Counted from the first letter of the stretch, positions 18,693-27,653 are shown. The stretch: 64,000 bases of DNA from an uncultured Schlesneria sp. (GCA_903871875.1 CAIQIR010000069.1:1-64000), one strand, 5' to 3'. Program-made: numbers and translations. Notes: generated by a model from the letters alone, not told the origin.

Positions 18693-20096
18693 ATGCCGGA
18701 CCGCCTTGAAACTTACGAACAGGCGATTGATTTCCTGTTTGGACGGATCAATTACGAACGCATTCAGGCCGAGGCGTATTCGACCAGCGACTTTAAGCTG
18801 GACCGGATGCGTCGATTGCTGGAATTGATGGGGAACCCACAAGAGCGGATTCCCGTGATTCACGTCGCAGGTACCAAGGGAAAAGGTTCCACCTGTTCGA
18901 TGCTCGCATCAATTCTCCAAGCTTCCGGGCGAAAATGCGGGCTGTACATTTCTCCGCATATCACGGAATTTGAAGAGCGATTTACCGTGAATGGAGTTCA
19001 ACCGTCGAAAGCGGAACTCGTTGGTCTGGTTAACCGACTGATGCCGATCATTGCTCACATGGACAATTTGCCTGGGCGGATGCAACCAACCTATTTCGAA
19101 CTCGCGACGGCATTGGCATGGCAACACTTTGTCGAATGTGACGTGGACATCGCGGTGTTGGAGGTCGGGCTGGGAGGGCGGCTGGATTCGACGAATTTGT
19201 GTCGACCGCTGGTTACGGTGATTACGAATATCAGTCGGGATCATACGCATGTTCTCGGTAGTACAGTGCACCAGATTGCGTACGAAAAGGCGGGGATTAT
19301 CAAAGCCGCAGTACCGATCATTTCTGGCGTGACTCACGTCAATGCGCTGGAGATGATCGCGCAGACATCCCAAGAGCGTGGTGCTCCGTTGAAACGCATC
19401 GGTTGGGATTTCGATCTGGTCAATCGACGCATCGACGAGCGAGGTTGTGTCGAGATTGACGTGAAAACCTCGACCTCAGTCTGGACAAGGATGCCGGTCG
19501 TCCTGCGTGGACCACACCAAGCATTGAATTCGACACTGGCTTTGGCGGTCATCGACGAGCTTCGACAACAAAATTGGTTTGTATCGGATGAGGCTGCGAG
19601 AAAGGGCCTTGGCAACGTCGTCTGGCCGGGCCGGGTTGAAGTGATCTCGCAACATCCGATGGTCATCATCGATGCCGCTCACAACTGGGAATCGGCACGA
19701 GCTTTAGTCGATTCACTGAAGGAAGATTTGTCTCCTCGCAAACGGATTCTGATCTTTGCGGCGACCAAAGACAAAGATGTTGCGGGGATCCTCAGGCAGC
19801 TACTCGTCCACTTCGACACGCTGATTCTGACGCGATACGTCGACAATCCGCGAGGAGTTCCACTGGAGGAATTGAGTAGTCTGGTTGACGCGATCACGAC
19901 TCACCCGGCTCATCTGGTACTCGAACCGATTGCAGCCTGGCGTCTGGCCAAGCGACTGGCAGCGGACAACGATTTGATCGTCGTGACAGGTTCGTTCTTT
20001 CTGATCGCGGAATTGCGATCGATCATCGCCAGCGAACGGAATTCGTCGACTAGCGTTGCCCAAGAGGACAAGGATGCTGCGCACGGAACGAGATAA
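18693..20096 (+). CDS. folC: Bifunctional folylpolyglutamate synthase/dihydrofolate synthase
   Basis: Length is 467 residues, slightly long because of a C-terminal tail. The Mur-ligase-type P-loop is HVAGTKGKGSTCSML (about 57-71); the family signature LYISPHITEFEERFTVNG follows (about 86), then DIAVLEVGLGGRLDSTN (about 151), SRDHTHVLG and DAAHNWESA (about 328). The enzyme adds glutamate to dihydropteroate and then to folates in the cytoplasm, using ATP. It is encoded 21 bases after the SDR gene on the same strand and converges on the ferredoxin gene, 10 bases from its stop. There is no clear Shine-Dalgarno, fitting translation coupled to the SDR gene. Confidence 0.95.
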   Translation: MPDRLETYEQAIDFLFGRINYERIQAEAYSTSDFKLDRMRRLLELMGNPQERIPVIHVAGTKGKGSTCSMLASILQASGRKCGLYISPHITEFEERFTVNGVQPSKAELVGLVNRLMPIIAHMDNLPGRMQPTYFELATALAWQHFVECDVDIAVLEVGLGGRLDSTNLCRPLVTVITNISRDHTHVLGSTVHQIAYEKAGIIKAAVPIISGVTHVNALEMIAQTSQERGAPLKRIGWDFDLVNRRIDERGCVEIDVKTSTSVWTRMPVVLRGPHQALNSTLALAVIDELRQQNWFVSDEAARKGLGNVVWPGRVEVISQHPMVIIDAAHNWESARALVDSLKEDLSPRKRILIFAATKDKDVAGILRQLLVHFDTLILTRYVDNPRGVPLEELSSLVDAITTHPAHLVLEPIAAWRLAKRLAADNDLIVVTGSFFLIAELRSIIASERNSSTSVAQEDKDAAHGTR

Positions 20097-20101
20097 TATC
20101 G

Positions 20102-20121
20102 GCCAGTTACTTGGAACTGGC
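20102..20121. terminator. Hairpin at the convergent ends of folC and the ferredoxin gene
   Basis: GCCAGTT (20102-20108) pairs with AACTGGC (20115-20121) around a 6-base loop; an outer CGGAAC/GTTCCG pairing flanks it. The ferredoxin stop codon (20107-20109) lies at the arm-loop border. It could end transcription from both sides but has no T-run. Confidence 0.4.
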
Positions 20122-20508
20122 TTGTTCCGCGGCAAGTTCCGCCATTCGCTGCGCGGGGACGACCAGACGGTCCCAATTTTTCAACATGTAGTCAGGAGGA
20201 CCACCCTTGCTGGCCACAACCTGAGCCACCTGAATCGTGGGGATCATGACGATTGCGTCCCAAGGGCACACAGTCAATTCATAGGGGTCTGTTTTCTTCG
20301 TCGGGATGTGTACGCAGACTTCGCAGCCGACACAGCGTTCAACATCGATCTCGCACCATGACTGCAGCACCGAGATCGAGTCGCCCGGCACCTTATAAAT
20401 GCAGTCGACAGGACAGACTTCCAGACAGGCCTCACAGCCGGTGCAGTTATCGGCGTTGATGACTGCGACTTCCTTCGGCAGTTTTTTTCGCGAACCCGCT
20501 TTGGCCAT
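20107..20508 (-). CDS. Ferredoxin with two 4Fe-4S-type cysteine sets
   Basis: Length is 133 residues. The first set is CTGCEACLEVCPVDCIY (about 22-38), a full CxxCxxCxxxCP motif. The second is CEIDVERCVGCEVCVHIP, continuing to TVCPWDAI (about 80), where an insertion of about 14 residues separates the third Cys from the final Cys-Pro. It is a small cytoplasmic electron carrier of the bacterial 7Fe/8Fe ferredoxin type; the unusual spacing in the second set leaves open whether that cluster is 3Fe or 4Fe. Its redox partner is unknown. The ATG follows a weak GGTAGGGA. A perfect 9-bp hairpin lies 24 bases upstream of the ATG. Confidence 0.87.
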   Translation of the reverse strand: MAKAGSRKKLPKEVAVINADNCTGCEACLEVCPVDCIYKVPGDSISVLQSWCEIDVERCVGCEVCVHIPTKKTDPYELTVCPWDAIVMIPTIQVAQVVASKGGPPDYMLKNWDRLVVPAQRMAELAAEQASSK

Positions 20509-20812
20509 GAATCCCTACCTTGCACAGAGAGTTTCCGTTGTTGCAGCAACGGAAAGTCAAACTCACTCAGACGACCACGCCCGAATGTTCGGATCGACTT
20601 TGCCAGACAGGAACTTGTCGGATTTTTTCCCAGTCGGTGCAAACCCAATCAGGACAAGCAAATTATAGCGGCTTTAAAGGTCCTCGCGAGTCGAACCCCT
20701 AGAGATTCTCGACTTTGGAAATGGGAAAACCTTTGGGAGTCGTTGTGATTACCGAGGATTTTTACCATTTTGCCAAGTCGGCAGCGACCGATTGCCGCAG
20801 CATTTGTAATTC
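20509..20812. other. Intergenic region between ferredoxin and HEAT-repeat genes
   Basis: Apart from the hairpin at 20532-20555 I see no supported gene or clear promoter. Confidence 0.5.
20532..20555 (-). promoter_or_regulatory. Perfect 9-bp hairpin in the ferredoxin 5' leader
   Basis: TTTCCGTTG (20532-20540) pairs with CAACGGAAA (20547-20555) around a 6-base loop. On the minus strand it ends 24 bases before the ferredoxin ATG and leaves the ribosome site free, so it could be an mRNA stabiliser, an operator palindrome or a protein-binding leader element. Confidence 0.35.
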
Positions 20813-22663
20813 TTATGGCGTTTGATTCAACGCCTTTTCAGCCGCTTTCCGAACGCCTTCGTCAGGATCTTTAATCGCTCGTTTCAAGGCGTCTTTCGCG
20901 ATGGATGAGTTCCCGCCAATCTTTCCAAGCGTTTCGGCGATTTCAACGCGTGCTTCAGGGTTTCCGGCATCGACGAGGGCTGCCGCCAGTAACGGGATGG
21001 CCGTTTCCCTACTTTCACCACTGGGTGCCACCTTGACCAGTGCCCAAGCCGCCACCGTCTTTTCATGCAGATTGCTGCTGGCCAGGACTTTCCGCAATGG
21101 GGGAATCGCTGACGAGGCGGCCGGACCGATCCGTCCTAGGGCGTAGCAGGCAATTGGACGAAATGCCGGGGGGCCCTCTTCCAAAATCTGCCCGATATCG
21201 CCCACTGCCGGGGCACTGTCGGGCCCAATTTCTGCCAAGGCGATCAATGACTCGCGACGAACTGCCAAATTCGGATCGCTCAAGTTTTTCTGTAAGGCCG
21301 TCACTGCATTTTTGGATCGCACTCCAATTCGGCCCAAAGCTTTGGCCGCTTCACGGCGAACTTCTGGTTTTTCATCCGCCAGCGCCGTCGTGAGCTGTGG
21401 CACTCCCACGGTGACATATTCTTCATTGGAGGGGTCCAGTTGCAGTAACGCCCAAATGCTGGCCAGATGCAGCAGTGTGTTATGCGGTACTTCTAAAGCC
21501 TCCTTCAGTGCTGGAATCGCGTCTTTGTCTCCGATGCTGCCCAGAGCAAACGCTGCGGAAGGGCGATAGCGAAAGTGTTTATCTGCCAGCAATTTGATTA
21601 ACTCGGGGCCCGTGGACTTGGCTTTTGGCCCGATTGAGGCGAGCGCCAGAATTGCTTCGCGGCGGATCTCCACTTCGTTTGACTGGAGAAGTTCCGTCAA
21701 TGCGGGAACAGCTTCGCTTGCCTCAGGGCCGATTTCGGCAATTGTCTTGGCAGCAGGCTGTTGTAAACGTTCTACCTTAAGGCTTTCGATCAGAGCCGGT
21801 ACGGCGGCCCGGCCGATCTTGTGCAACGACTTTTCCGCACCGAAGCGGATATGCGAATCGTGATCAGCCATCGCATCAATAAGTGTCGGTACTGCCACTA
21901 TTGCCGAGGGGCCGATATCTCCCAATGCGACGATCGCGTGCCAACGCAGTTTGTTTTTGGACGACTTCGCGGCAGTCAGCAACCTGTCGGCGGCCGGTGC
22001 CGCACTCGATCCCATCGCGGCCAACGCGTCGCACGCGTTCAAGCTGACCTTGGAATCGGAGTCATCAATCAGATCTTGGATGGCGGGAACCGCCGACTGG
22101 CCAATGATGGCCAAACCATGGATGGCCTCCACGGAGATTTCGTGACGCTCGCTTTTTAGGCCTGAAATCAATACAGGAATGACCTGAGTGACATCGGTGC
22201 CTTTGCCCGATTCGATTTCGACGATGGCCCGCGCCGCACTGACGCTGATCAACGGTTCCGCATCGGTCAGCAGTGTTTTCATTTGGGGAAGTGAGGCATG
22301 AGCGTCGGGACCGAATCGAATTAACGCGTCAATTGCACTGTGTCGCACCAGGGGAATCGGGTCGGCAAGAAGCATGCTCAATGCCGGTACCACTTGTTTT
22401 GCATCTGAATTGATCCGTCCCAGGGCGACAATGGCCTCGTGTCGCAAGCCGAGGTCTTTGTTGTCGAGTGCTTTGAGTAGAGCAGGAACCGAATTGGCGG
22501 CAGCCGGTCCAATTTCACCCAACATTCGCGCTGCTTTTGTTTTTTCGTGAACGTTGCTTGCATCAAGCTGCCGAGTCAACGAAGGGATATCCTGATCCTC
22601 AGCGATCAAAGTGGATGTCGTGCAACACACTGCCGTCATTGCCAACATTCGAATCAGTCGCAT
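20813..22663 (-). CDS. Exported HEAT-repeat protein
   Basis: Length is 616 residues. The N-terminus MRLIRMLAMTAVCC up to about residue 21 is a signal peptide, so the protein is exported. The remainder is built almost entirely from about 15 HEAT/PBS-lyase-type repeats of 36-39 residues, each with a pattern such as IGPAAANSVPALLKALDNKD and VRREAAKALGRIG. Such alpha solenoids are scaffolds that bind proteins or, in PBS lyases, pigments; no catalytic residues can be recognised. AGGAG lies 8 bases before the ATG. It has no obvious operon partner. HEAT-repeat proteins of this design are frequent in planctomycetes. Confidence 0.88.
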   Translation of the reverse strand: MRLIRMLAMTAVCCTTSTLIAEDQDIPSLTRQLDASNVHEKTKAARMLGEIGPAAANSVPALLKALDNKDLGLRHEAIVALGRINSDAKQVVPALSMLLADPIPLVRHSAIDALIRFGPDAHASLPQMKTLLTDAEPLISVSAARAIVEIESGKGTDVTQVIPVLISGLKSERHEISVEAIHGLAIIGQSAVPAIQDLIDDSDSKVSLNACDALAAMGSSAAPAADRLLTAAKSSKNKLRWHAIVALGDIGPSAIVAVPTLIDAMADHDSHIRFGAEKSLHKIGRAAVPALIESLKVERLQQPAAKTIAEIGPEASEAVPALTELLQSNEVEIRREAILALASIGPKAKSTGPELIKLLADKHFRYRPSAAFALGSIGDKDAIPALKEALEVPHNTLLHLASIWALLQLDPSNEEYVTVGVPQLTTALADEKPEVRREAAKALGRIGVRSKNAVTALQKNLSDPNLAVRRESLIALAEIGPDSAPAVGDIGQILEEGPPAFRPIACYALGRIGPAASSAIPPLRKVLASSNLHEKTVAAWALVKVAPSGESRETAIPLLAAALVDAGNPEARVEIAETLGKIGGNSSIAKDALKRAIKDPDEGVRKAAEKALNQTP

Positions 22664-23215
22664 TCCTGTGTCTCCTCTACTATCCGACTCTCTCTGGAGG
22701 CGTATTGCTGACCTTCCGTTTACGAAACCATCGCCGCTGAAGCGTTGTTGGTTTTTGACTATAAGGATCCGAGCGCGATTAGGCGACCAATTTCGGGGGG
22801 GCGAGGCTGCAGAGTCCCCGACTGCGTCAACACTTTCCGGGCTCGTTTTTCTTTCTCCATCATTGTGCGGAAGATTCTTTCCGCGATGAAGATTTTCTCT
22901 GATGGCAGGGCATTACCTGGCACATAATCGACCAATCAATGGACTGTGTGGCTTCGCAGTGCTTGTCGTTCGGAAGACCTTTTCAAGGAAATTGCACTGC
23001 CACTTAGTTCTTTGCCATTTGCGAATACCGTGCCGGCCGAGCGATCGGTTTGGATTGTCAAATTCGTTTGATGGTAGCCTGTTGGAGGTCAGATGCGGAA
23101 ATGGAAGTGAAGATCCGATAGAATCGTCCAAACTGGTTCCGTGGTAAGGTTGCGTCGTCGATTATGATTGTCGAATCCGCATCGACAAATGACTCCAATT
23201 TCCAAGGCGAAAATA
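22664..23215. other. Intergenic region, no gene
   Basis: It lies between the divergent HEAT-repeat and formylglycine-generating enzyme genes. Possible upstream starts for the latter (TTG 23168, ATG 23189) fall inside its right end. No other gene has support. Confidence 0.5.
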
Positions 23216-24358
23216 ATGTCTCGGCTTCGTCGGCAAAAGCAGCCGAACTCATCTGATGCAGCAGTCATCAATTCCAACGACTCGCCGCGTTTGTCGGGTT
23301 CTCGTTGGTTCTCGATTCTGCGGCTGGGCATGCTGGGATTCGTCGCCTTTGCGAGTGCATATGCGGTGACCTCGAAGAATCCAACGCGGGTTGCCGTGCC
23401 GGCTTCCGCACGGCCGGGGATGGTCTGGGTGCCGGACGGTGAATATGTGATGGGAACGGCGGGTTCGGCGGGGCTCAAGAACGAGCAACCGGCGCATTCG
23501 GTCAAGCTCGATGGATTCTGGATCGATGCGAGCGAAGTGACGAATGCACAATTTCGCGAATTCGTCGATGCAACTGGATACGTGACCACGGCGGAAAAGA
23601 AGCCGGAATGGGAAGAACTGAAAAAGAGCGTTCCGCCGGGCACACCGAAGCCTCCGGATGACGTGCTGGTGCCGGGATCCCTGGTTTTCGTTTCTCCACC
23701 GGGCCCCGTACCGACCGATGATGTTTCGCGATGGTGGGTCTGGACGCCCGGCGCTTGTTGGAAGCACCCTGAAGGTCCTGATTCGTCCATCTCTGATCGG
23801 GATGATCATCCGGTGGTCCAAGTTTCGTGGGAAGATGCGATGGCCTACGCCAAATGGGCGGGGAAACGGCTGCCGACCGAAGCTGAATGGGAATATGCAT
23901 CACGAGGTCAACTGGTTGGCAAGCGATTCACGTGGGGCGACAATCCGCCCACCGACGACAGCCAATTAGCCAATATCTGGCAGGGGGGCTTCCCGAATCA
24001 AAATGACAAACGTGATGGTTGGGAACGAACGTCGCCGGTGAAGACCTATCCACCTAACGGCTATGGCCTGTATGACATGAGTGGAAATGTCTGGGAATGG
24101 TGCTCCGACTGGTATCGAGCCGATGCGTATGCGCAGCGGTCGGGACAGGAAAAGGTCGTCAATCCAGTCGGTCCTCGGGAAAGTTGGGATCCGAATGAGC
24201 CCAATGCTCAGAAACGCGTGACCCGAGGCGGTTCATTCTTATGCCATATCACCTATTGCGAAAGTTACCGCACAGCCGCCCGCCGCGGTACCACCCCGGA
24301 TACGGGGATGTCGCACTTAGGTTTTCGCTGCGTCGTGTCCGGCACCAAAAGTCCGTGA
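23216..24358 (+). CDS. Formylglycine-generating enzyme (sulfatase-activating, SUMF1/FGE family)
   Basis: Length is 380 residues from ATG 23216 (preceded by AAGGCGA); ATG 23189 or TTG 23168 would add 9 or 16 residues. One membrane segment near residues 35-50 anchors it, catalytic part outside. The FGE fold begins with PGMVWVPDGEYVMGT, then DASEVTNAQFREFV, SWEDAMAYAKWAGKRLPTEA, YDMSGNVWEWCSDWY and ends GFRCV. The stretch RGGSFLCHITYCESYR contains a Cys-x4-Cys pair that aligns with the two copper-binding cysteines of human FGE, and TPDTGMSHLGFRC follows. This marks a real FGE rather than a generic FGE-fold protein. It converts a sulfatase Cys to formylglycine using oxygen and copper; no sulfatase is encoded in this window. 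It ends 3 bases from the convergent alcohol dehydrogenase gene. Confidence 0.9.
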   Translation: MSRLRRQKQPNSSDAAVINSNDSPRLSGSRWFSILRLGMLGFVAFASAYAVTSKNPTRVAVPASARPGMVWVPDGEYVMGTAGSAGLKNEQPAHSVKLDGFWIDASEVTNAQFREFVDATGYVTTAEKKPEWEELKKSVPPGTPKPPDDVLVPGSLVFVSPPGPVPTDDVSRWWVWTPGACWKHPEGPDSSISDRDDHPVVQVSWEDAMAYAKWAGKRLPTEAEWEYASRGQLVGKRFTWGDNPPTDDSQLANIWQGGFPNQNDKRDGWERTSPVKTYPPNGYGLYDMSGNVWEWCSDWYRADAYAQRSGQEKVVNPVGPRESWDPNEPNAQKRVTRGGSFLCHITYCESYRTAARRGTTPDTGMSHLGFRCVVSGTKSP

Positions 24359-24361
24359 TGC

Positions 24362-25528
24362 CTACCACAGCTGTTGCAAGATCGAAAGGAGTTCATCGTC
24401 ACTGACGTCGCGGGGGTTTCCGCTCATGCTATTTCCACGCGAACTTCCGATCAGGGCCGGAATCTGGTTGGAGGTCACTCCGATATCTCGAAGTCGCCTT
24501 GGGATACCAATCTCTTCGCACAGAATTTCGATGCGCCGGACAAATGCCGCGGCGGAATCGGCATCGCTATGTGATTGGTGATCGAAAAGACGTTCGAGTT
24601 GCGCGAGTTCTTTTGCTCGCACCTGCTGATTGACACGCAATGCGGTTGGCAGCATGGTCGCACAGGCCAGCCCATGAGCGACTCGGCAGTGAACGCCGAG
24701 GGCGGCGGCGACGCCATGTGCCAATCCCAGTCCAGAATTTGCCAATGCCAGTCCCGAGAGAAGAGCTGCGTGTGACATTGCTTCTCGGCTGGTTTGAGAT
24801 GTCCCATCGCGGACCGCGATCGGTAACGCAGGCAGTGCCAGCTTCAATCCCGAGAGTGCAAGTGCCTGCGGGATTGGTGCGGCCCGTTTCGAGATAAAAC
24901 TTTCGATCAACTGAGTGATCGCGTCCATGCCGGTGAAAGCGGTGGTTTCACTTGGCAGACTAACGGTCAATTCGGGATCGACCAGAACGACCTTGGGTAT
25001 CATCCAATCACTGCGGAGGCTTTTTTTGAAGGCCGGATCATACGACGAAATGACAGCATTTTTTGTCACTTCGGTGCCAGTACCTGCGGTTGTCGGGACG
25101 GCAATGAGGTTCAACGGTCGTTCCGTAATCTGTCGTCCCGTGCCGACGCCTTCGAGGAATTCGACGACCGAATTCCCGTGGCGATTGCGGACCAGCGCTG
25201 CGGCCGCTTTGGCCAGATCAATCGTCGAACCTCCTCCGATCGCCACGACCACATCGCGGGTTGTCGGCTGGAAGCGAAGAAATTCTGTCACCAGCGAATC
25301 AACGTCCGCGACCTCGGGCTCGTGAGAGGCGGGCGAGAACCGCTGCAGCGTCAGCCCTAGTTGTTCAATTCTGCGAGTTACGTCGTCGATGACGCCCCGC
25401 TGTTCCAAGGTGCGACTGCCGGAAACGAGAAAGACTCGCTCGCCATTTTCCGCGGCCAGTCTCCCCAGTTCGGTGCGGCGTCCCCAACCGAAAACAATTT
25501 GCGTTGGTCCAAAGAATTGATAGTCCAT
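24362..25528 (-). CDS. Iron-containing alcohol dehydrogenase (group III)
   Basis: Length is 388 residues from ATG 25528; the frame runs 26 codons further but MDYQFFGPTQIVFGWG is where the family begins. The NAD site is VVAIGGGSTIDLAKAAA (about 86) and NLIAVPTTAGTGTEVT (about 124). Of the four usual Fe ligands, Asp is present in GMDAITQLIESF (about 183), and two His follow in GLAHGVAAALGVHCRVAHG (about 250-268), but the position that is His in most members (DALTHAIE) is Gln here. Relatives with DALTQLIE are known to me, so this may be a natural subgroup. Substrate could be an alcohol, diol or maleylacetate-like compound. No neighbours point to a pathway. Confidence 0.87.
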   Translation of the reverse strand: MDYQFFGPTQIVFGWGRRTELGRLAAENGERVFLVSGSRTLEQRGVIDDVTRRIEQLGLTLQRFSPASHEPEVADVDSLVTEFLRFQPTTRDVVVAIGGGSTIDLAKAAAALVRNRHGNSVVEFLEGVGTGRQITERPLNLIAVPTTAGTGTEVTKNAVISSYDPAFKKSLRSDWMIPKVVLVDPELTVSLPSETTAFTGMDAITQLIESFISKRAAPIPQALALSGLKLALPALPIAVRDGTSQTSREAMSHAALLSGLALANSGLGLAHGVAAALGVHCRVAHGLACATMLPTALRVNQQVRAKELAQLERLFDHQSHSDADSAAAFVRRIEILCEEIGIPRRLRDIGVTSNQIPALIGSSRGNSMSGNPRDVSDDELLSILQQLW

Positions 25529-25689
25529 GATACGAGCAAGAATACCCGAGTCGGGTTGGATGTTCACTCGTCCGTCAGGCGAATTGTACGAGTTTTCCAG
25601 GTCCATCTGGACGCCTGGGCGATTGGCTGCGAGAGTATGGAAGTCTTTCTGAAGTTGCCCTCAGTTTCACGATCTGGCGGAATGACGCG

Positions 25690-26514
25690 ATGTCCAAGAA
25701 TGCCACCTCGTCTTCAAGCGCGAAGACTCGTCGATCTTTCTGGCTGCTCATGCTGGCTTTGCTCGTCAGTAGCGTAGTTGGGTTGAGCGCGTTTGCTCAG
25801 ATGAAGCGAGCGACGAAGCCGGAAACGTGGAGCTACAAAGTGGTGGCCAACTATCCGCACGACCGCACTGCGTTTACACAGGGGCTCGTTTTTACTGATG
25901 GGCACTTGTTCGAAGGCACGGGTAAGAAGGGTAACTCGTCATTGCGATTGGTGGATTTGGCGACCGGAAAGATCGAGAAGATTGCTCCATTAGACAATCA
26001 CTATTTCGGCGAAGGGATTACGATTCTGAAAAATCGAATCTATCAGCTGACATGGCAAAATCGACTTGGCATTATTTACGACGAGAAAACGTTCGACATC
26101 GTCAAGACGTTTCAATACACGGGCGAAGGTTGGGGATTGACCAACGATGGTCAGCATCTGGTCATGAGCGATGGCTCGGCAATGGTCCGGTTTCTGAATC
26201 CTGAAAACTTTGAAGTCGTCAAGCGAATTACAGCTCACACCCCGCAAGGGAAAGTGGATCGCTTAAACGAGCTAGAATATGTCAAAGGCGAGATCTGGGC
26301 CAACGTTTGGTACGAGGACAAGATCGTGCGGATTTCGCCCGAAAACGGCGACGTACTGGGGTGGATCGACCTCGGCACTCTCTATCCTCGGAATCGTCGA
26401 ACCAGTAATGAAGATGTCCTGAACGGAATTGCTTACGATTCAGAAGGCGATCGTCTGTTTGTCACAGGCAAAAACTGGCCTCAATTATATGAAATTAAAG
26501 TCGGACGGCAGTAA
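25690..26514 (+). CDS. Glutaminyl-peptide cyclotransferase (bacterial/plant beta-propeller type)
   Basis: Length is 274 residues. A membrane or signal segment (about 17-37, SFWLLMLALLVSSVVGLSAFA) exports it. The rest matches the five-bladed glutamine cyclotransferase propeller: YPHDRTAFTQGLVF (about 56), LFEGTGKKGNSSLR, YFGEGITIL, LTWQNRLGIIYD, GEGWGLTNDGQHLVMSDGS and NELEYVKGEIWANVW, ending DVLNGIAYD with FVTGKNWPQLYEIK. The conserved Glu of LFEGTG and the Trp residues line the active site. The enzyme cyclises N-terminal Gln to pyroglutamate on exported peptides. It is followed by the serine hydrolase gene 61 bases later on the same strand. Confidence 0.93.
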   Translation: MSKNATSSSSAKTRRSFWLLMLALLVSSVVGLSAFAQMKRATKPETWSYKVVANYPHDRTAFTQGLVFTDGHLFEGTGKKGNSSLRLVDLATGKIEKIAPLDNHYFGEGITILKNRIYQLTWQNRLGIIYDEKTFDIVKTFQYTGEGWGLTNDGQHLVMSDGSAMVRFLNPENFEVVKRITAHTPQGKVDRLNELEYVKGEIWANVWYEDKIVRISPENGDVLGWIDLGTLYPRNRRTSNEDVLNGIAYDSEGDRLFVTGKNWPQLYEIKVGRQ

Positions 26515-26575
26515 AGTGACGTTTGAGTGAGGATAGAAAACTCAAACGACATTGCCAATCTGCTGGAGACGACTG

Positions 26576-27493
26576 ATGTCCATTCGATCCGCTCTTGTTG
26601 GATGGCCACGTCATTATCTTCTGACATTGCAAATCTTGTGGGCGACATTGCTATTCCTTGAGCCTCCATCTCTATCTGCCGACGAGATTGTCTTTCCCCA
26701 TGAACTGTGGCAGCAGAAAAATGCTGCGGAGATGGGACTTGATGATTCGAAGTTGGAAGCGGTGGCAACTGCGCAGCGTTCGCGCGGATGTGTGATCAAA
26801 AAAGGGTACGTTGTTAAGACGTGGGGCTCTCAGTCGGAAAAGGGTGATTTGGCGTCATCGGCCAAGACGGCTCTGTCGACGTTACTGATGTTCGCCCACA
26901 AACAAGGTAGGATCAAAAGCTTTGATCAACCGATCGTCGATTTCGGTTGGGAATTGTCGTCCAACGATCAGACGATGACCTTTCGGCAACTGGCCAGCAT
27001 GACCGGCGGGTATGCGCGTCCAGAGGAATCAGGCAAGGCGTGGGCCCACAACGACTACGCCATTCAGCTCTATCAAAAGAGATTGTTCGACAAAGTCTTT
27101 CATGTACCTGAGCGATTTGGTGCCCTGCAATTGCAAGATGGATTCAACTTTCGAGACACGAACCGGAGGATGCGGGCGTCGGTTCGTGATTTCGCTCGCG
27201 TGGCCTGGTTCCGGATGAATCGAGGTCAATGGAACCGTGTGCAACTGCTGCCTCGTTCCTTCTTCGATGACAACATGCGACCGCAGGTTCCGATTGATCT
27301 GCCGCTGAGTGTTCCGGCGGCGACCGATGACTATCTTAAAATAGGAACCTACGGTGGCGAATCAAATCATTTCTCAAGTGCAGGGCCGGGCATCTACGGA
27401 TTCAACTGGTGGTTCAATAAGACGGGGCGAACTCATTCCGATGAGCTGTCGTGGGCGGATGCCCCCGGATACCGTGATGTTGCTGGGAGTTAG
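26576..27493 (+). CDS. Beta-lactamase-fold serine hydrolase, truncated by a frameshift
   Basis: The intact frame gives 305 residues from ATG 26576 (CTGGAGA upstream; an earlier in-frame start at 26552 is less likely). A signal peptide covers about residues 1-36. SSAKTALSTLL (about 100) is the SxxK nucleophile motif of class C beta-lactamase relatives; MTGGYARPEE, ASVRDFARVAWFRMNRG and GIYGFNWWFNKTGR follow the family order. The frame then ends at TAG 27491-27493, but the missing C-terminal portion of the family continues in another frame from about 27464. The switch is at the five-C run 27459-27463. Such enzymes hydrolyse esters or peptides outside the cytoplasm. It may be a pseudogene or a sequencing error. 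It stands just upstream of two pectinase-like genes. Confidence 0.85.
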   Translation: MSIRSALVGWPRHYLLTLQILWATLLFLEPPSLSADEIVFPHELWQQKNAAEMGLDDSKLEAVATAQRSRGCVIKKGYVVKTWGSQSEKGDLASSAKTALSTLLMFAHKQGRIKSFDQPIVDFGWELSSNDQTMTFRQLASMTGGYARPEESGKAWAHNDYAIQLYQKRLFDKVFHVPERFGALQLQDGFNFRDTNRRMRASVRDFARVAWFRMNRGQWNRVQLLPRSFFDDNMRPQVPIDLPLSVPAATDDYLKIGTYGGESNHFSSAGPGIYGFNWWFNKTGRTHSDELSWADAPGYRDVAGS

Positions 27494-27653
27494 AGGAAAT
27501 TGTACGGCCATGATTCCGAGTTTAAATTTGCTGGTTGTCGCGGCCAATGCTGATTGGGGCCAATTCGAGCCAGATCAGCCCGATTCCAAATTGAATCAGT
27601 GTCTGAAGCTCATCGCTGAAGCGGGGCAATTTCGTCTGGTCTCGGGTCGTTGA
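27462..27653 (+). pseudogene. Out-of-frame 3' remainder of the serine hydrolase
   Basis: The alternate frame reads PDTVMLLGVRGNCTAMIPSL then NLLVVAANADWGQFEP and SKLNQCLKLIAEAG, exactly the C-terminal part expected of this serine hydrolase family (final strand-helix with NLVV..A..WG). No ribosome site or start precedes it, so it is not a gene of its own. Removing one C from the run at 27459-27463, or adding two, joins it to the upstream frame and yields a protein of about 358 residues. Confidence 0.8.
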
